Origin: Bacteroidota bacterium
GTDB taxonomy: Bacteria; Bacteroidota; Bacteroidia; Chitinophagales; Chitinophagaceae
NCBI GenBank assembly: GCA_947456625.1
Contig: CANGQJ010000001.1
Location: 225,051 to 289,050, forward strand
Reading direction: 5' to 3'
Length of the DNA stretch: 64,000 nucleotides
Position numbers and translations under genes: made by a program. The notes below the pieces were generated by a model. The model saw only the letters and a program-made list of their open reading frames with translations. It was not told the origin of the DNA and did no database searches. Every line of letters begins with the position of its first letter. Position 1 is the stretch's first letter. Below are positions 38,836-46,790 of this stretch, piece by piece.

Positions 38836-40533
38836 ATGAGTTTATTCAGAAAAAAATCAATTGATAAAATTGTACAGGAAGCGGCTGCAGGCATGACCGA
38901 CGGACATAGTGCAAATGGGTTAAAAAAAGAATTAGGGGTTAAGGATTTAACTTTTATGGGCATTGCTGCTGTGGTAGGCGCGGGAATTTTTTCAACAATT
39001 GGTACTGCTGCTTTTCATGGCGGACCTGGTATTTCCTTATTATTTGTTATTACCGCAGTAACCTGTGGATTTAGTGCACTTTGTTATGCCGAGTTTGCAA
39101 GTAGAGTACCAATTGCTGGTAGCGCATACACTTATGCATATGTTACTTTTGGTGAATTAATAGCATGGATTATTGGGTGGGCTTTAATTTTAGAATATGC
39201 CATTGGTAATATTGTAGTAGCTATTAGTTGGAGTGGTTACTTTGTAAATTTGTTGGAAGGATTTCATATACATTTACCAGGTTGGTTATCTACTAACTAT
39301 GAGCAAGCCGAGCAGGGGTATAGCGAAGCCCTTTTACATTTAAAAGGTGGCGGAACTCCAGCAACTTTTAGCAAACTAGCGCGTATTGGATACGATGCAA
39401 TGACCAATGCACCCATGATAGGAAATTGGAGAGTAATTTTAAATTTCCCAGCACTAATTATTGTGGTACTAATTACTGCATTAGTTTACCGAGGTATTAA
39501 AGAAAGTAAGAAAAGCACCAATGCAATGGTGATTTTTAAAATATGTATTATTATTGGTGTTATAATTTTAGGCGCATTTTATGTGGATACTTCTAACTGG
39601 GCTCCATTTATGCCCAATGGCTTTAAAGGCGTATTAGCTGGGGTATCTGCTGTGTTTTATGCATATATAGGCTTTGATGCAATTTCAACCACTGCCGAAG
39701 AATGTAAGGACCCACAACGTGATCTACCTCGTGGTATGATTTACTCTTTAATTATTTGTACTGTTTTGTATATTTTAATTGCATTGGTTTTAACCGGTAT
39801 GGTGAACTATTCGGAGTTAAAGGTGGACGATCCTTTAGCTTTTGTATTTGAAAAAATTGGTTTGCATAAAATAGGTTATCTAATTTCTATTAGTGCAGTT
39901 GTAGCAACTACAAGTGTACTATTGGTTTTCCAATTAGGACAACCCCGTATTTGGATGAGTATGAGTAGGGATGGGTTGCTTCCAAAAAAGTTTTCTAATG
40001 TGCATCCAAAATTTGGAACCCCTGCATTTGCAACAATCATAACAGGCATATTTGTTGGAATCCCTTCCTTATTTATGTCTATTAGTCGTATGACCGACCT
40101 CACAAGTATAGGAACCTTATTTGCTTTTGTTTTGGTTTGTTTTGGAGTATTGGTACTTCCCAAATTGTCTGAAGGAACTAAAAAACAAGCTTTCCGATTA
40201 CCTTATATTAATGGTCAGTATATCATTCCAGTTTTGGCTGCGATATTTATTTATTTTGGAATTGGTCGCATAAAAAATGCTTTTAGCGCTTCAGGAGCCG
40301 ATAGTTATCAAGAAATCCTTTATTTAGTATTTGTGTTTATACTTATTATTGTTGCTTTATTAAGTTTCATACGCAAGTATTCTGTAATACCTATTATTGG
40401 TGCTTTGTGTTGCTTGTATTTAATGATTGAAATTCCTCCAGTGAGTTGGTTGTGGTTTTTTATATGGATGGCATTAGGTCTTGTACTTTATTCAGTATAT
40501 GGACGTAAACATTCCAAGTTAAGCGATCAATAA
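38836..40533 (+). CDS. APC family amino acid permease
   Basis: A 565-residue integral membrane protein with about 12 transmembrane helices. The first helix motif FMGIAAVVGAGIFSTIGTAA is the unwound substrate- and ion-binding segment of APC transporters; AYIGFDAISTTAEECKDPQRDLPRG is the consensus helix-6 region of cationic amino acid transporters (cited as FDAISTTAEE). The substrate is unresolved. It follows the prenyl synthase closely. Confidence 0.9.
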   Translation: MSLFRKKSIDKIVQEAAAGMTDGHSANGLKKELGVKDLTFMGIAAVVGAGIFSTIGTAAFHGGPGISLLFVITAVTCGFSALCYAEFASRVPIAGSAYTYAYVTFGELIAWIIGWALILEYAIGNIVVAISWSGYFVNLLEGFHIHLPGWLSTNYEQAEQGYSEALLHLKGGGTPATFSKLARIGYDAMTNAPMIGNWRVILNFPALIIVVLITALVYRGIKESKKSTNAMVIFKICIIIGVIILGAFYVDTSNWAPFMPNGFKGVLAGVSAVFYAYIGFDAISTTAEECKDPQRDLPRGMIYSLIICTVLYILIALVLTGMVNYSELKVDDPLAFVFEKIGLHKIGYLISISAVVATTSVLLVFQLGQPRIWMSMSRDGLLPKKFSNVHPKFGTPAFATIITGIFVGIPSLFMSISRMTDLTSIGTLFAFVLVCFGVLVLPKLSEGTKKQAFRLPYINGQYIIPVLAAIFIYFGIGRIKNAFSASGADSYQEILYLVFVFILIIVALLSFIRKYSVIPIIGALCCLYLMIEIPPVSWLWFFIWMALGLVLYSVYGRKHSKLSDQ

Positions 40534-40569
40534 AACATTGACATTTACTTAAGATTTAAAAGAGAAATT

Positions 40570-41598
40570 GTGAAGTATCAGATTGGCGACGAAATTTTAG
40601 TTTTACATAGCAATGAGGAAGGACGAATTATTGAAATCATGAATGATAAAATGGTCATGATTGAAGTGCGTGGGGTTAAGTTCCCAGCCTATATGGATCA
40701 AATTGATTTCCCTTATTTCAAACGCTTTACCGAAAAAAAATTATTCCCACAAAAAGCGGCTCCTCAGAAAATATATGTGGATCAAATACCCAAAGAAAAA
40801 GTTATTAAAAACGATAGCAAGGTGGAAGAAGGTGTTTGGTTAAATATTATACCCAAGTTTAGCTTGGATGATTTTAATGATGAAGTAGTGGATAACTTAA
40901 AAATATTCTTATCCAATAGAAATAGGGTTAGTTACAATTTTATTTATGACCAATCCTTTGGAAATGAAAGTAATTTTTCCATAGAATCTACTATAGCGCC
41001 TTTTACCGATTTTTACATTCATGATATTTCTTTTGCCGAAGTAAATGATAGTCCTAGTTTTTCAGTAGATTTTTCATTAACCGAACCACATAAAAAAAAG
41101 GCCGATCATTTTGAAGCTATAGTTAAAATAAAGCCAAAACAATTCTTTCAAAAAATTGAAATTTTAAAAGATAATGAACAAGCACAAATACGTTACCCCT
41201 TATTTGAAACTTATCCGGATAAAGAAGAAGACAACCATATTGCAATTGATGTTTTAAGAAACGCGGGGTATAAAGTTTATGACGCTTCTAAAATCAAACA
41301 AAATATTCAACAAGCTAGGTCGGTGATTGATTTGCATATTGAAAAAATAATGGATAGGCATAGCCATTTAAGTAATGCTGAAATTTTACATTTTCAATTA
41401 CAGGAATTTGAAAAATGGTTTGAACTGGCACGTCTTAATCATTTACCTTCTATGATTATTATTCATGGTGTTGGTAAGGGCAAATTAAAGGCCGAGATAC
41501 ATGATTTATTAAAAGTAAAGCCTGGAGTTAAAAGCTTTATCAATCAATACTCCGATTTTTACGGATATGGCGCTACAGAAGTATTTTTTGAATACTAA
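40570..41598 (+). CDS. DUF2027/Smr domain protein (MutS2-like without ATPase)
   Basis: A 342-residue protein starting with GTG. The N-terminal part (YQIGDEILVLHSNEEGRIIEI) is a KOW/Tudor-like segment of DUF2027; a beta-rich middle follows; the C-terminus (about 253-342) is a Smr domain with IDLHIEKI and MIIIHGVGKGKLK, the HGxGxGxLr loop linked to endonuclease activity. There is no MutS ATPase, so it is not MutS2 itself. Its last codons sit immediately before the rnpB promoter. Confidence 0.85.
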   Translation: MKYQIGDEILVLHSNEEGRIIEIMNDKMVMIEVRGVKFPAYMDQIDFPYFKRFTEKKLFPQKAAPQKIYVDQIPKEKVIKNDSKVEEGVWLNIIPKFSLDDFNDEVVDNLKIFLSNRNRVSYNFIYDQSFGNESNFSIESTIAPFTDFYIHDISFAEVNDSPSFSVDFSLTEPHKKKADHFEAIVKIKPKQFFQKIEILKDNEQAQIRYPLFETYPDKEEDNHIAIDVLRNAGYKVYDASKIKQNIQQARSVIDLHIEKIMDRHSHLSNAEILHFQLQEFEKWFELARLNHLPSMIIIHGVGKGKLKAEIHDLLKVKPGVKSFINQYSDFYGYGATEVFFEY

Positions 41599-41602
41599 GC
41601 CG

Positions 41603-41610
41603 TACCTTTG
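41603..41610 (+). promoter_or_regulatory. -7 box for rnpB
   Basis: TACCTTTG is an exact TAnnTTTG match. It begins 5 bases after the upstream stop codon and ends 4 bases before the predicted first base of the RNA at about 41615. Confidence 0.65.
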
Positions 41611-41614
41611 CATT

Positions 41615-41955
41615 ACTACAAACCCGAGCTATCGTGGTAAGCAATTACCAAGGAAAGTCCGGACAGCATAGGGTAACCCACCGGTGAATAGCCGGCGTTC
41701 TCGCAAGAGGGCAGAGAAAGTGCCACAGAAAATAACTACCTCGCAAGGGGAAAAGGTGAAAACGTGAGGTAAGAGCTCACGAACAAGACAAGTAATTGTT
41801 TTGTAGGGTAAACCTTGGGTGCTGTAATGCCACGTAAAGGAACGTTTGAGAGCGACTCGTTCAAGTTCCAGGGTAGGCAGCAAGACTTCATCAGTAATGG
41901 TGAGGCTAGATAAATGATAGTTTAGAAACAGAATCCGGCTTACGAGGCTTGTAGT
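41615..41955 (+). ncRNA. rnpB: RNase P RNA, bacterial class A
   Basis: The catalytic RNA that matures tRNA 5' ends. Universal RNase P segments are visible in order: GGAAAGTCCGGAC near 41652, GTGCCACAGAAAATAA near 41720, GGTAAACCTTGG near 41808 and AGAAACAGAATCCGGCTTAC at the 3' end. The P1 helix pairs ACTACAA at 41615 with TTGTAGT ending 41955, and a run of T follows. Boundaries are set by P1 and are good to a few bases. prfB starts 26 bp downstream. Confidence 0.95.
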
Positions 41956-41980
41956 ACTTTTTTAAAATTAAAAACTGATC

Positions 41981-43076
41981 ATGACGATAGAGCAAATTAA
42001 ACGCATGAAGGACCAGGTCACTGTCCTAAGGAGGTTTCTTTGACGTTGATAATCGAATTCAAAAAGTAGATCAAGACAAACAAATGTCTTTGTCTCCCGG
42101 TTTTTGGGATGACAATACCCGCGCTACGGGCATCATGAAAGAAATTAAGGTAAATGAATATTGGATACATCTATTCCAGGATGTAGCAACCAGTGTAGAG
42201 GATTTTTCCGTTTTATTTGAATTTTGGAAAGGCGGTGATGCAACAGAGCAGGAAACAAAAGAAGCTTTTGATAAAGCAGTATTATTAATTGAGGATGCTG
42301 AATTTAAAAGTACTTTAAATAAACCCGAGGATGAGTTGCCAGGTATTATGCAAATTAATCCCGGAGCTGGTGGAACCGAAAGTCAGGATTGGGCGGAGAT
42401 GCTTTTAAGAATGTATAGCATGTATGGTGATAAACAAGGTTGGACCGTTACAAGTTTGGATTATCAGGAAGGTGATGGCGCCGGAATTAAATCAGCAACC
42501 ATTCAATTTGATGGCCCATTTGCTTATGGTTTTTTAAAAGCAGAATCGGGGGTACATCGTTTAGTTAGAATTTCCCCTTTTGATAGTAATGCACGCAGGC
42601 ATACAAGTTTTGCTTCGGTGTATGTATATCCTTTAATAGACGATAGTATAGAAATTACAGTAAGTCCTGCCGACATTGAATGGGAGTTTTATCGAAGTGG
42701 TGGTAAGGGCGGACAAAACGTAAATAAAGTGGAAACAGCAGTACGTTTAAAACACATTCCTTCGGGTATTATTGTGGAGTGTCAACAGTCCCGAACGCAA
42801 GGGGAGAACAGAGAAATTGCCATGAAAATGCTTAAGAGCCGGTTGTATGAGGAGGAAATGCGCAAAAAGCAAGAAGCATTAAATGCAACTAATTCAACTA
42901 AGAAAAAAATAGAGTGGGGTAGTCAAATTCGTTCCTATGTTTTCCACCCCTATAAAATGATTAAGGATCACCGAACCGATTATGAAGTTGGAAATGTTGG
43001 CCCCGTAATGGATGGAGAAATTGACGGTTTTATTAAAGCTTACTTAATGTCAGAAAAAGCAGACTCAAATAGTTAG
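41981..43076 (+). CDS. prfB: Peptide chain release factor 2, programmed +1 frameshift
   Basis: RF2 releases peptides at UGA and UAA. The first frame (41981-42040) encodes 20 residues, [20 protein letters not shown], then meets an in-frame TGA at 42041-42043 in the shift site CTTTGAC. Shifting +1 continues at GAC (42042) to 43076, giving 364 residues in all, the usual RF2 length. AGGAGG lies 3 bases before CTT, as in the classical site. The body has the recognition-loop SPF (ISPFDSN) and the catalytic GGQ ([11 protein letters not shown]). Low RF2 should increase frameshifting and restore its level. Confidence 0.97.
42029..42044 (+). promoter_or_regulatory. prfB programmed +1 frameshift signal
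   Basis: AGGAGG, TTT, CTT, TGA, C: an internal Shine-Dalgarno-like hexamer at 42029-42034 placed three bases before the slippery CTT codon and the in-frame UGA stop with a following C. This is the canonical autoregulatory arrangement for RF2. Confidence 0.95.
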
Positions 43077-43086
43077 TGTTTATTTA

Positions 43087-44718
43087 CTATTTATTGGAGG
43101 AAAGAATTTCGAATTTATTTTTTGGACGTAAATTATCCAACCATTTAAATCCTTTTAATTTCATTTCTTCTTTTTTGGTTTGTCCCAATGGGGACATTTT
43201 TCCAACTAGTTGATTCACAAATACAACTTTTGAAACCTCCTCTGCTTCAAAATCTATTTCAATGGATTGTGCTGATGTATGATTTATGCCAATAAACTTT
43301 TTATGATCATCTAATGCGAAATAAATATTTTCAGCTGCTCCCTTGGTTTTCATTTTAGATAAACTTCCATTTTCAAACCAAGCGGTTAATTTATTCCCTT
43401 TTAATTGATTATAATATTGAGTGGTATCTACTTTGTTTATTGCAAATGCGTTATTAAATACCAATAGCTGCTCTGGCTTTTTATTATTGATAAACATAAA
43501 AATAGTATCACCTGTAATTTGATTATTATTAGACCATACTATTGGGTTTGTTAATAATCTTATGGTAGAGTCACTTAAGGCATAAAATAAACTATCGCAT
43601 TTAGCTTGTAAGGAATCTGAATAAATTTTCACATTGTGAAAAGCTTCAAAGTATTTATTTAAAGTAGTATCAGCTAATTTACCTACACTGTCCCTAGCTT
43701 TTGTAATGGGCCTATTTAAGTCACTTACCTTAGCGGAGTATAGTGTATCAGCAGTAACATATAAGGTGTCCTTTTTTTGCTTTAGCATTAAAATTGGAAG
43801 TTCAGTTGCAAGCAAAATATTTTTTAGCCTATTGGTTTTAATATTATTTGCTATTAAATCGTAACTCAAACTATCTTTTGAGCGGTATACGGCGTTTCCT
43901 CTAAATTCACCCAATCCAAGTGAGTCATCCACAGCCATTTCGTCGGCAATAAAAGTATAGGTGCTATCGTCAATAGAGGATCGGTCATATAAGTAACCCT
44001 TTCTTGAACCTAAATTATAATTACCATTTTTAGTCCTAATAATTCTTGACTTTGAAATTATTTTTGTTGGGCTAATGAAATTGGTTAACTGAGAGTAGGT
44101 GTTGTACTCTAAAGTGTCAGTAAAAATATTACTATCAGGGTCTTTAAGCTCCACTTTTTTTCTAAAAATTACATCGCGTGTAATGCCGTAATAAAAACCT
44201 TCGGTACTGGTTAAAGTAGTTTTATTTCTTACTAATTTCCCGCCTTTTTTAAAACTTCCTATTTTTATAGATACATCATAATCCAAGGAGTCGGTTGTTA
44301 AAACACCTTTGCCGTCGGTTAGTTTAACATGCTTTCTTAAAAATGCTTTTTTGGTATTTCCTAAATATTTTAAATAATCCGCATAGGTATGCACGCTGTC
44401 CGCATCATTAATATGAACGTTACCAAATCCCTCCAATGAATTTAAAGTGGTATTTAATATTAAGCTATCACCGTAAAGTAAAGTTTTACCTTGTTTAATT
44501 TTCACATGACCTACTAGAATAAGAAAGTCCATGCTGTCTTTCTTTTTTACGTTGTAAGTTTCGGCCGATAAAAATTCAATTAATTTAGCATTGCTATCAA
44601 TAGGAGCGTTGGTGCCCCCCAGTGTATTTTGAGCATTGCTTCCGCCAAAATTGTTTTGAGCTTTACTTATTTGGGTAAAACAAAATAAAATTAAAAAGGT
44701 ATAGCCAAGCTTTTTCAT
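43087..44718 (-). CDS. OstA-like (LptA-fold) envelope protein
   Basis: A 543-residue protein with a signal peptide (ending SKAQ). It contains repeated OstA/LptA beta-jellyroll units (FLILVGHVKIKQGKTLLYGDSL, GFGNVHINDADSVHTYADYL, FRGNAVYRSKDSLSYD). LptA-like proteins bridge the periplasm for lipopolysaccharide transport. Its ATG overlaps the stop of the MCE gene by one base (TAATG), and lptD lies in the same block. A role in LPS transport is therefore well supported by family and context. Confidence 0.83.
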   Translation of the reverse strand: MKKLGYTFLILFCFTQISKAQNNFGGSNAQNTLGGTNAPIDSNAKLIEFLSAETYNVKKKDSMDFLILVGHVKIKQGKTLLYGDSLILNTTLNSLEGFGNVHINDADSVHTYADYLKYLGNTKKAFLRKHVKLTDGKGVLTTDSLDYDVSIKIGSFKKGGKLVRNKTTLTSTEGFYYGITRDVIFRKKVELKDPDSNIFTDTLEYNTYSQLTNFISPTKIISKSRIIRTKNGNYNLGSRKGYLYDRSSIDDSTYTFIADEMAVDDSLGLGEFRGNAVYRSKDSLSYDLIANNIKTNRLKNILLATELPILMLKQKKDTLYVTADTLYSAKVSDLNRPITKARDSVGKLADTTLNKYFEAFHNVKIYSDSLQAKCDSLFYALSDSTIRLLTNPIVWSNNNQITGDTIFMFINNKKPEQLLVFNNAFAINKVDTTQYYNQLKGNKLTAWFENGSLSKMKTKGAAENIYFALDDHKKFIGINHTSAQSIEIDFEAEEVSKVVFVNQLVGKMSPLGQTKKEEMKLKGFKWLDNLRPKNKFEILSSNK

Positions 44719-45716
44719 TAGTTAACGGTGTCCGATAAGGGCTTGGTTAATGGTGCTGATTTGTCTTGCTTTCCAAAAACAGAAATATTTATATAACGCT
44801 TTGGATGTGTTTTTATATCATCAATTAATGTATTAACACTATTAATAGTGCCTTGTAATTGTGTATATACTGCAGGATCGTTTAATAATTTTGCAGCGGA
44901 TCCATTTCCAGTATTTAATTTATGCAAGGTAATCCCCAATTCATTTACGGCAACTTGAATAGTTTGTATGGTCTTAAATAAATCGGCATCCTTAATTTGT
45001 TTTGTTGTTGTATCCAGGTTGCTAATGATATTATTTATTTTCTTATTATTATCGCTTAAGTTTTTTGTAATACTATTTAAATTATCAGCAGTTTGTGCAA
45101 TAGATCCATTTTGCTTTTGAAGCATTAACTCTATGGACACCATGGATTTATTTAAACTTTCCGTGGTAGCTGTTAAGTTTTTTAATACCAAGTCAAAATT
45201 GGCTTTGTTTTGATCATTCAAAACTTTATTAATATTTGTTAATACTTTTTGTAATTCTGAAATGGTTTGTTTTGTTTGTTCTCCTAAAGGCGAAAGTGTA
45301 TTCATTAAATCACCTAATAAACTAGCAGCTGGTGCAGTTTTTATAGTATCCTCGGATTTTAAAAAAACTTTAGCATCGCCAAGAACAATACTAATGCTAT
45401 TGGTTCCAAGTGGGTTATCCTGAATGGTAGCAATGGAATTATTGGGTATTTTATATGCTTCGTTTAATTTAATGGAAACAATAATTTGCGAAAGATCGGC
45501 CGATTTGTTTTCAATTTCAAAAACAGTACCAACTTGAAATCCGTTTACAAAAACAGGGTTTGAAACAATTAAGCCTTTAGTATCAGTGTATTTAGCATAT
45601 AAAAAGTTACCAGACTTGAAGATAGTCTTGCCTCTTAAAAAATTAAATCCCAAAATAATTAAGGTTATTGCAATAATAGTTAATGCACCTACCTTGGTTT
45701 CGTTACTTACCTTCAT
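44718..45716 (-). CDS. MlaD/MCE family lipid-transport protein
   Basis: A 332-residue protein with one N-terminal transmembrane anchor (VGALTIIAITLIILGFNFL) and an MCE domain (about 38-115: GLIVSNPVFVNGFQVGTV). A long helical tail rich in Asn, Leu and Thr (about 125-290) is likely a coiled coil or needle-like extension. MCE proteins bind phospholipid between the membranes. Its partner permease and ATPase (MlaE/MlaF) are not in the window. It is translationally coupled to the OstA-like gene. Confidence 0.88.
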   Translation of the reverse strand: MKVSNETKVGALTIIAITLIILGFNFLRGKTIFKSGNFLYAKYTDTKGLIVSNPVFVNGFQVGTVFEIENKSADLSQIIVSIKLNEAYKIPNNSIATIQDNPLGTNSISIVLGDAKVFLKSEDTIKTAPAASLLGDLMNTLSPLGEQTKQTISELQKVLTNINKVLNDQNKANFDLVLKNLTATTESLNKSMVSIELMLQKQNGSIAQTADNLNSITKNLSDNNKKINNIISNLDTTTKQIKDADLFKTIQTIQVAVNELGITLHKLNTGNGSAAKLLNDPAVYTQLQGTINSVNTLIDDIKTHPKRYINISVFGKQDKSAPLTKPLSDTVN

Positions 45717-45760
45717 TTTTTAAATATTGTCTGCCCTACAAAATTACCTAAAATAATTGG

Positions 45761-46696
45761 CTAATTGGCGTTGGACTTTTTTTGATTTTCTAGTGAGTTT
45801 TTATATCTAATTAGCGATTTTGTAATTACCTCACAAATTTGACTTTGCCCTTCATCGCTATTTAAGTAATCCTCATCTTCGGGATTTGAAATAAATCCTG
45901 TTTCAATTAATACTGCTGGCATTTGTACGGCAGCTAGCACCCAAATTCCTTTTTGTCTTTGTTTTGCTTCTCTGCTAATTCGCCCCGAATTTTTGAATTC
46001 TTCTTCTATTGTTAATGCTAGGCTAGCTGCTCTTTGAAAGTATTGTTGTGTTAGTAAGCTTGTCATCATAGACCTGGTAGGGTCGGCAGCATTTAATTCA
46101 TTAATTTGTCTTTCTGAGACCGAATCCAGCTTCTCTACAATATCATCCACTGCTTCACTGGCCATTTCTTTTCTTTGATCAGACTTTACTACATTGTAAA
46201 TAAAGGTCTCCGTACCTCTAGCAGTACTTGGAGTATAGGTGATTTTATATAAAGGGACTTCTACACTAACTTTTCTTTTTTTGCCATTCTTTTTTACCAT
46301 TTTAGTTTTGGTAGTATGTCCTACAATTTCTCTATTTCTACTTGGATCGGCCGAGTTGGTATGAATACATATAAATAGATCCCCCTTAGCTGCGTTTGCA
46401 ATTTTAGCTTTTTCTACCACCGAATTAAAGATATCTGTGGTTCTTGTTAAAACTACCTCTACATCTGGGATTGATTCTCTAATGTAGTCGGCTAATTTTG
46501 TAGAAATAGCTAAAGAAACTGCGGCTTCGGTTGAATATCTTCCATTTGCACCAGGATCGGTACCGCCATGACCAGGATCAATAACAATACGTTTTAAGGT
46601 TTTTGCTTGGTTTTGTGCGTTTATACTGCCATTTGGGATCGATAAAATCGTTAAAATACCAAAAGTAATTGCTAAAATCAGTCTATTTTGCTTCAT
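45761..46696 (-). CDS. N-acetylmuramoyl-L-alanine amidase (AmiC type)
   Basis: A 311-residue zinc amidase (Amidase_3) cleaving the amide between MurNAc and stem peptide. Signal peptide about 1-27. Zinc ligands: His in VIDPGHGG, Glu in the ASLALTIEEEF region and His in CIHTNSAD; the catalytic Glu is in LIETGFISNPEDE. A basic insertion (KTKMVKKNGKKRKVS) lies around residue 130. It is divergent from lptD with 94 bp between the starts. Confidence 0.92.
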   Translation of the reverse strand: MKQNRLILAITFGILTILSIPNGSINAQNQAKTLKRIVIDPGHGGTDPGANGRYSTEAAVSLAISTKLADYIRESIPDVEVVLTRTTDIFNSVVEKAKIANAAKGDLFICIHTNSADPSRNREIVGHTTKTKMVKKNGKKRKVSVEVPLYKITYTPSTARGTETFIYNVVKSDQRKEMASEAVDDIVEKLDSVSERQINELNAADPTRSMMTSLLTQQYFQRAASLALTIEEEFKNSGRISREAKQRQKGIWVLAAVQMPAVLIETGFISNPEDEDYLNSDEGQSQICEVITKSLIRYKNSLENQKKSNAN

Positions 46697-46723
46697 AATC
46701 AGTTCCTTAATGCTGTTTTAGTT

Positions 46724-46731
46724 TATTTTTG
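46724..46731 (+). promoter_or_regulatory. -7 box for lptD
   Basis: TATTTTTG is an exact TAnnTTTG match. It implies transcription from about 46736, excluding the GTG at 46737 as a practical start and supporting ATG 46791. Confidence 0.55.
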
Positions 46732-46790
46732 CGTCAGTGATACATTCAGGATACAAATTTAACGTAAAATACAGGCCTTGTATTGTAAAA

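Noticed and set aside
41629..41883. 84-residue open frame on the minus strand
   Set aside because: It lies wholly within the RNase P RNA, and its apparent protein has no family features.
41981..43076. prfB as a frameshifted pseudogene
   Set aside because: The stop is in the canonical CTTTGAC shift site with an SD-like AGGAGG, and both parts together give a full-length RF2.
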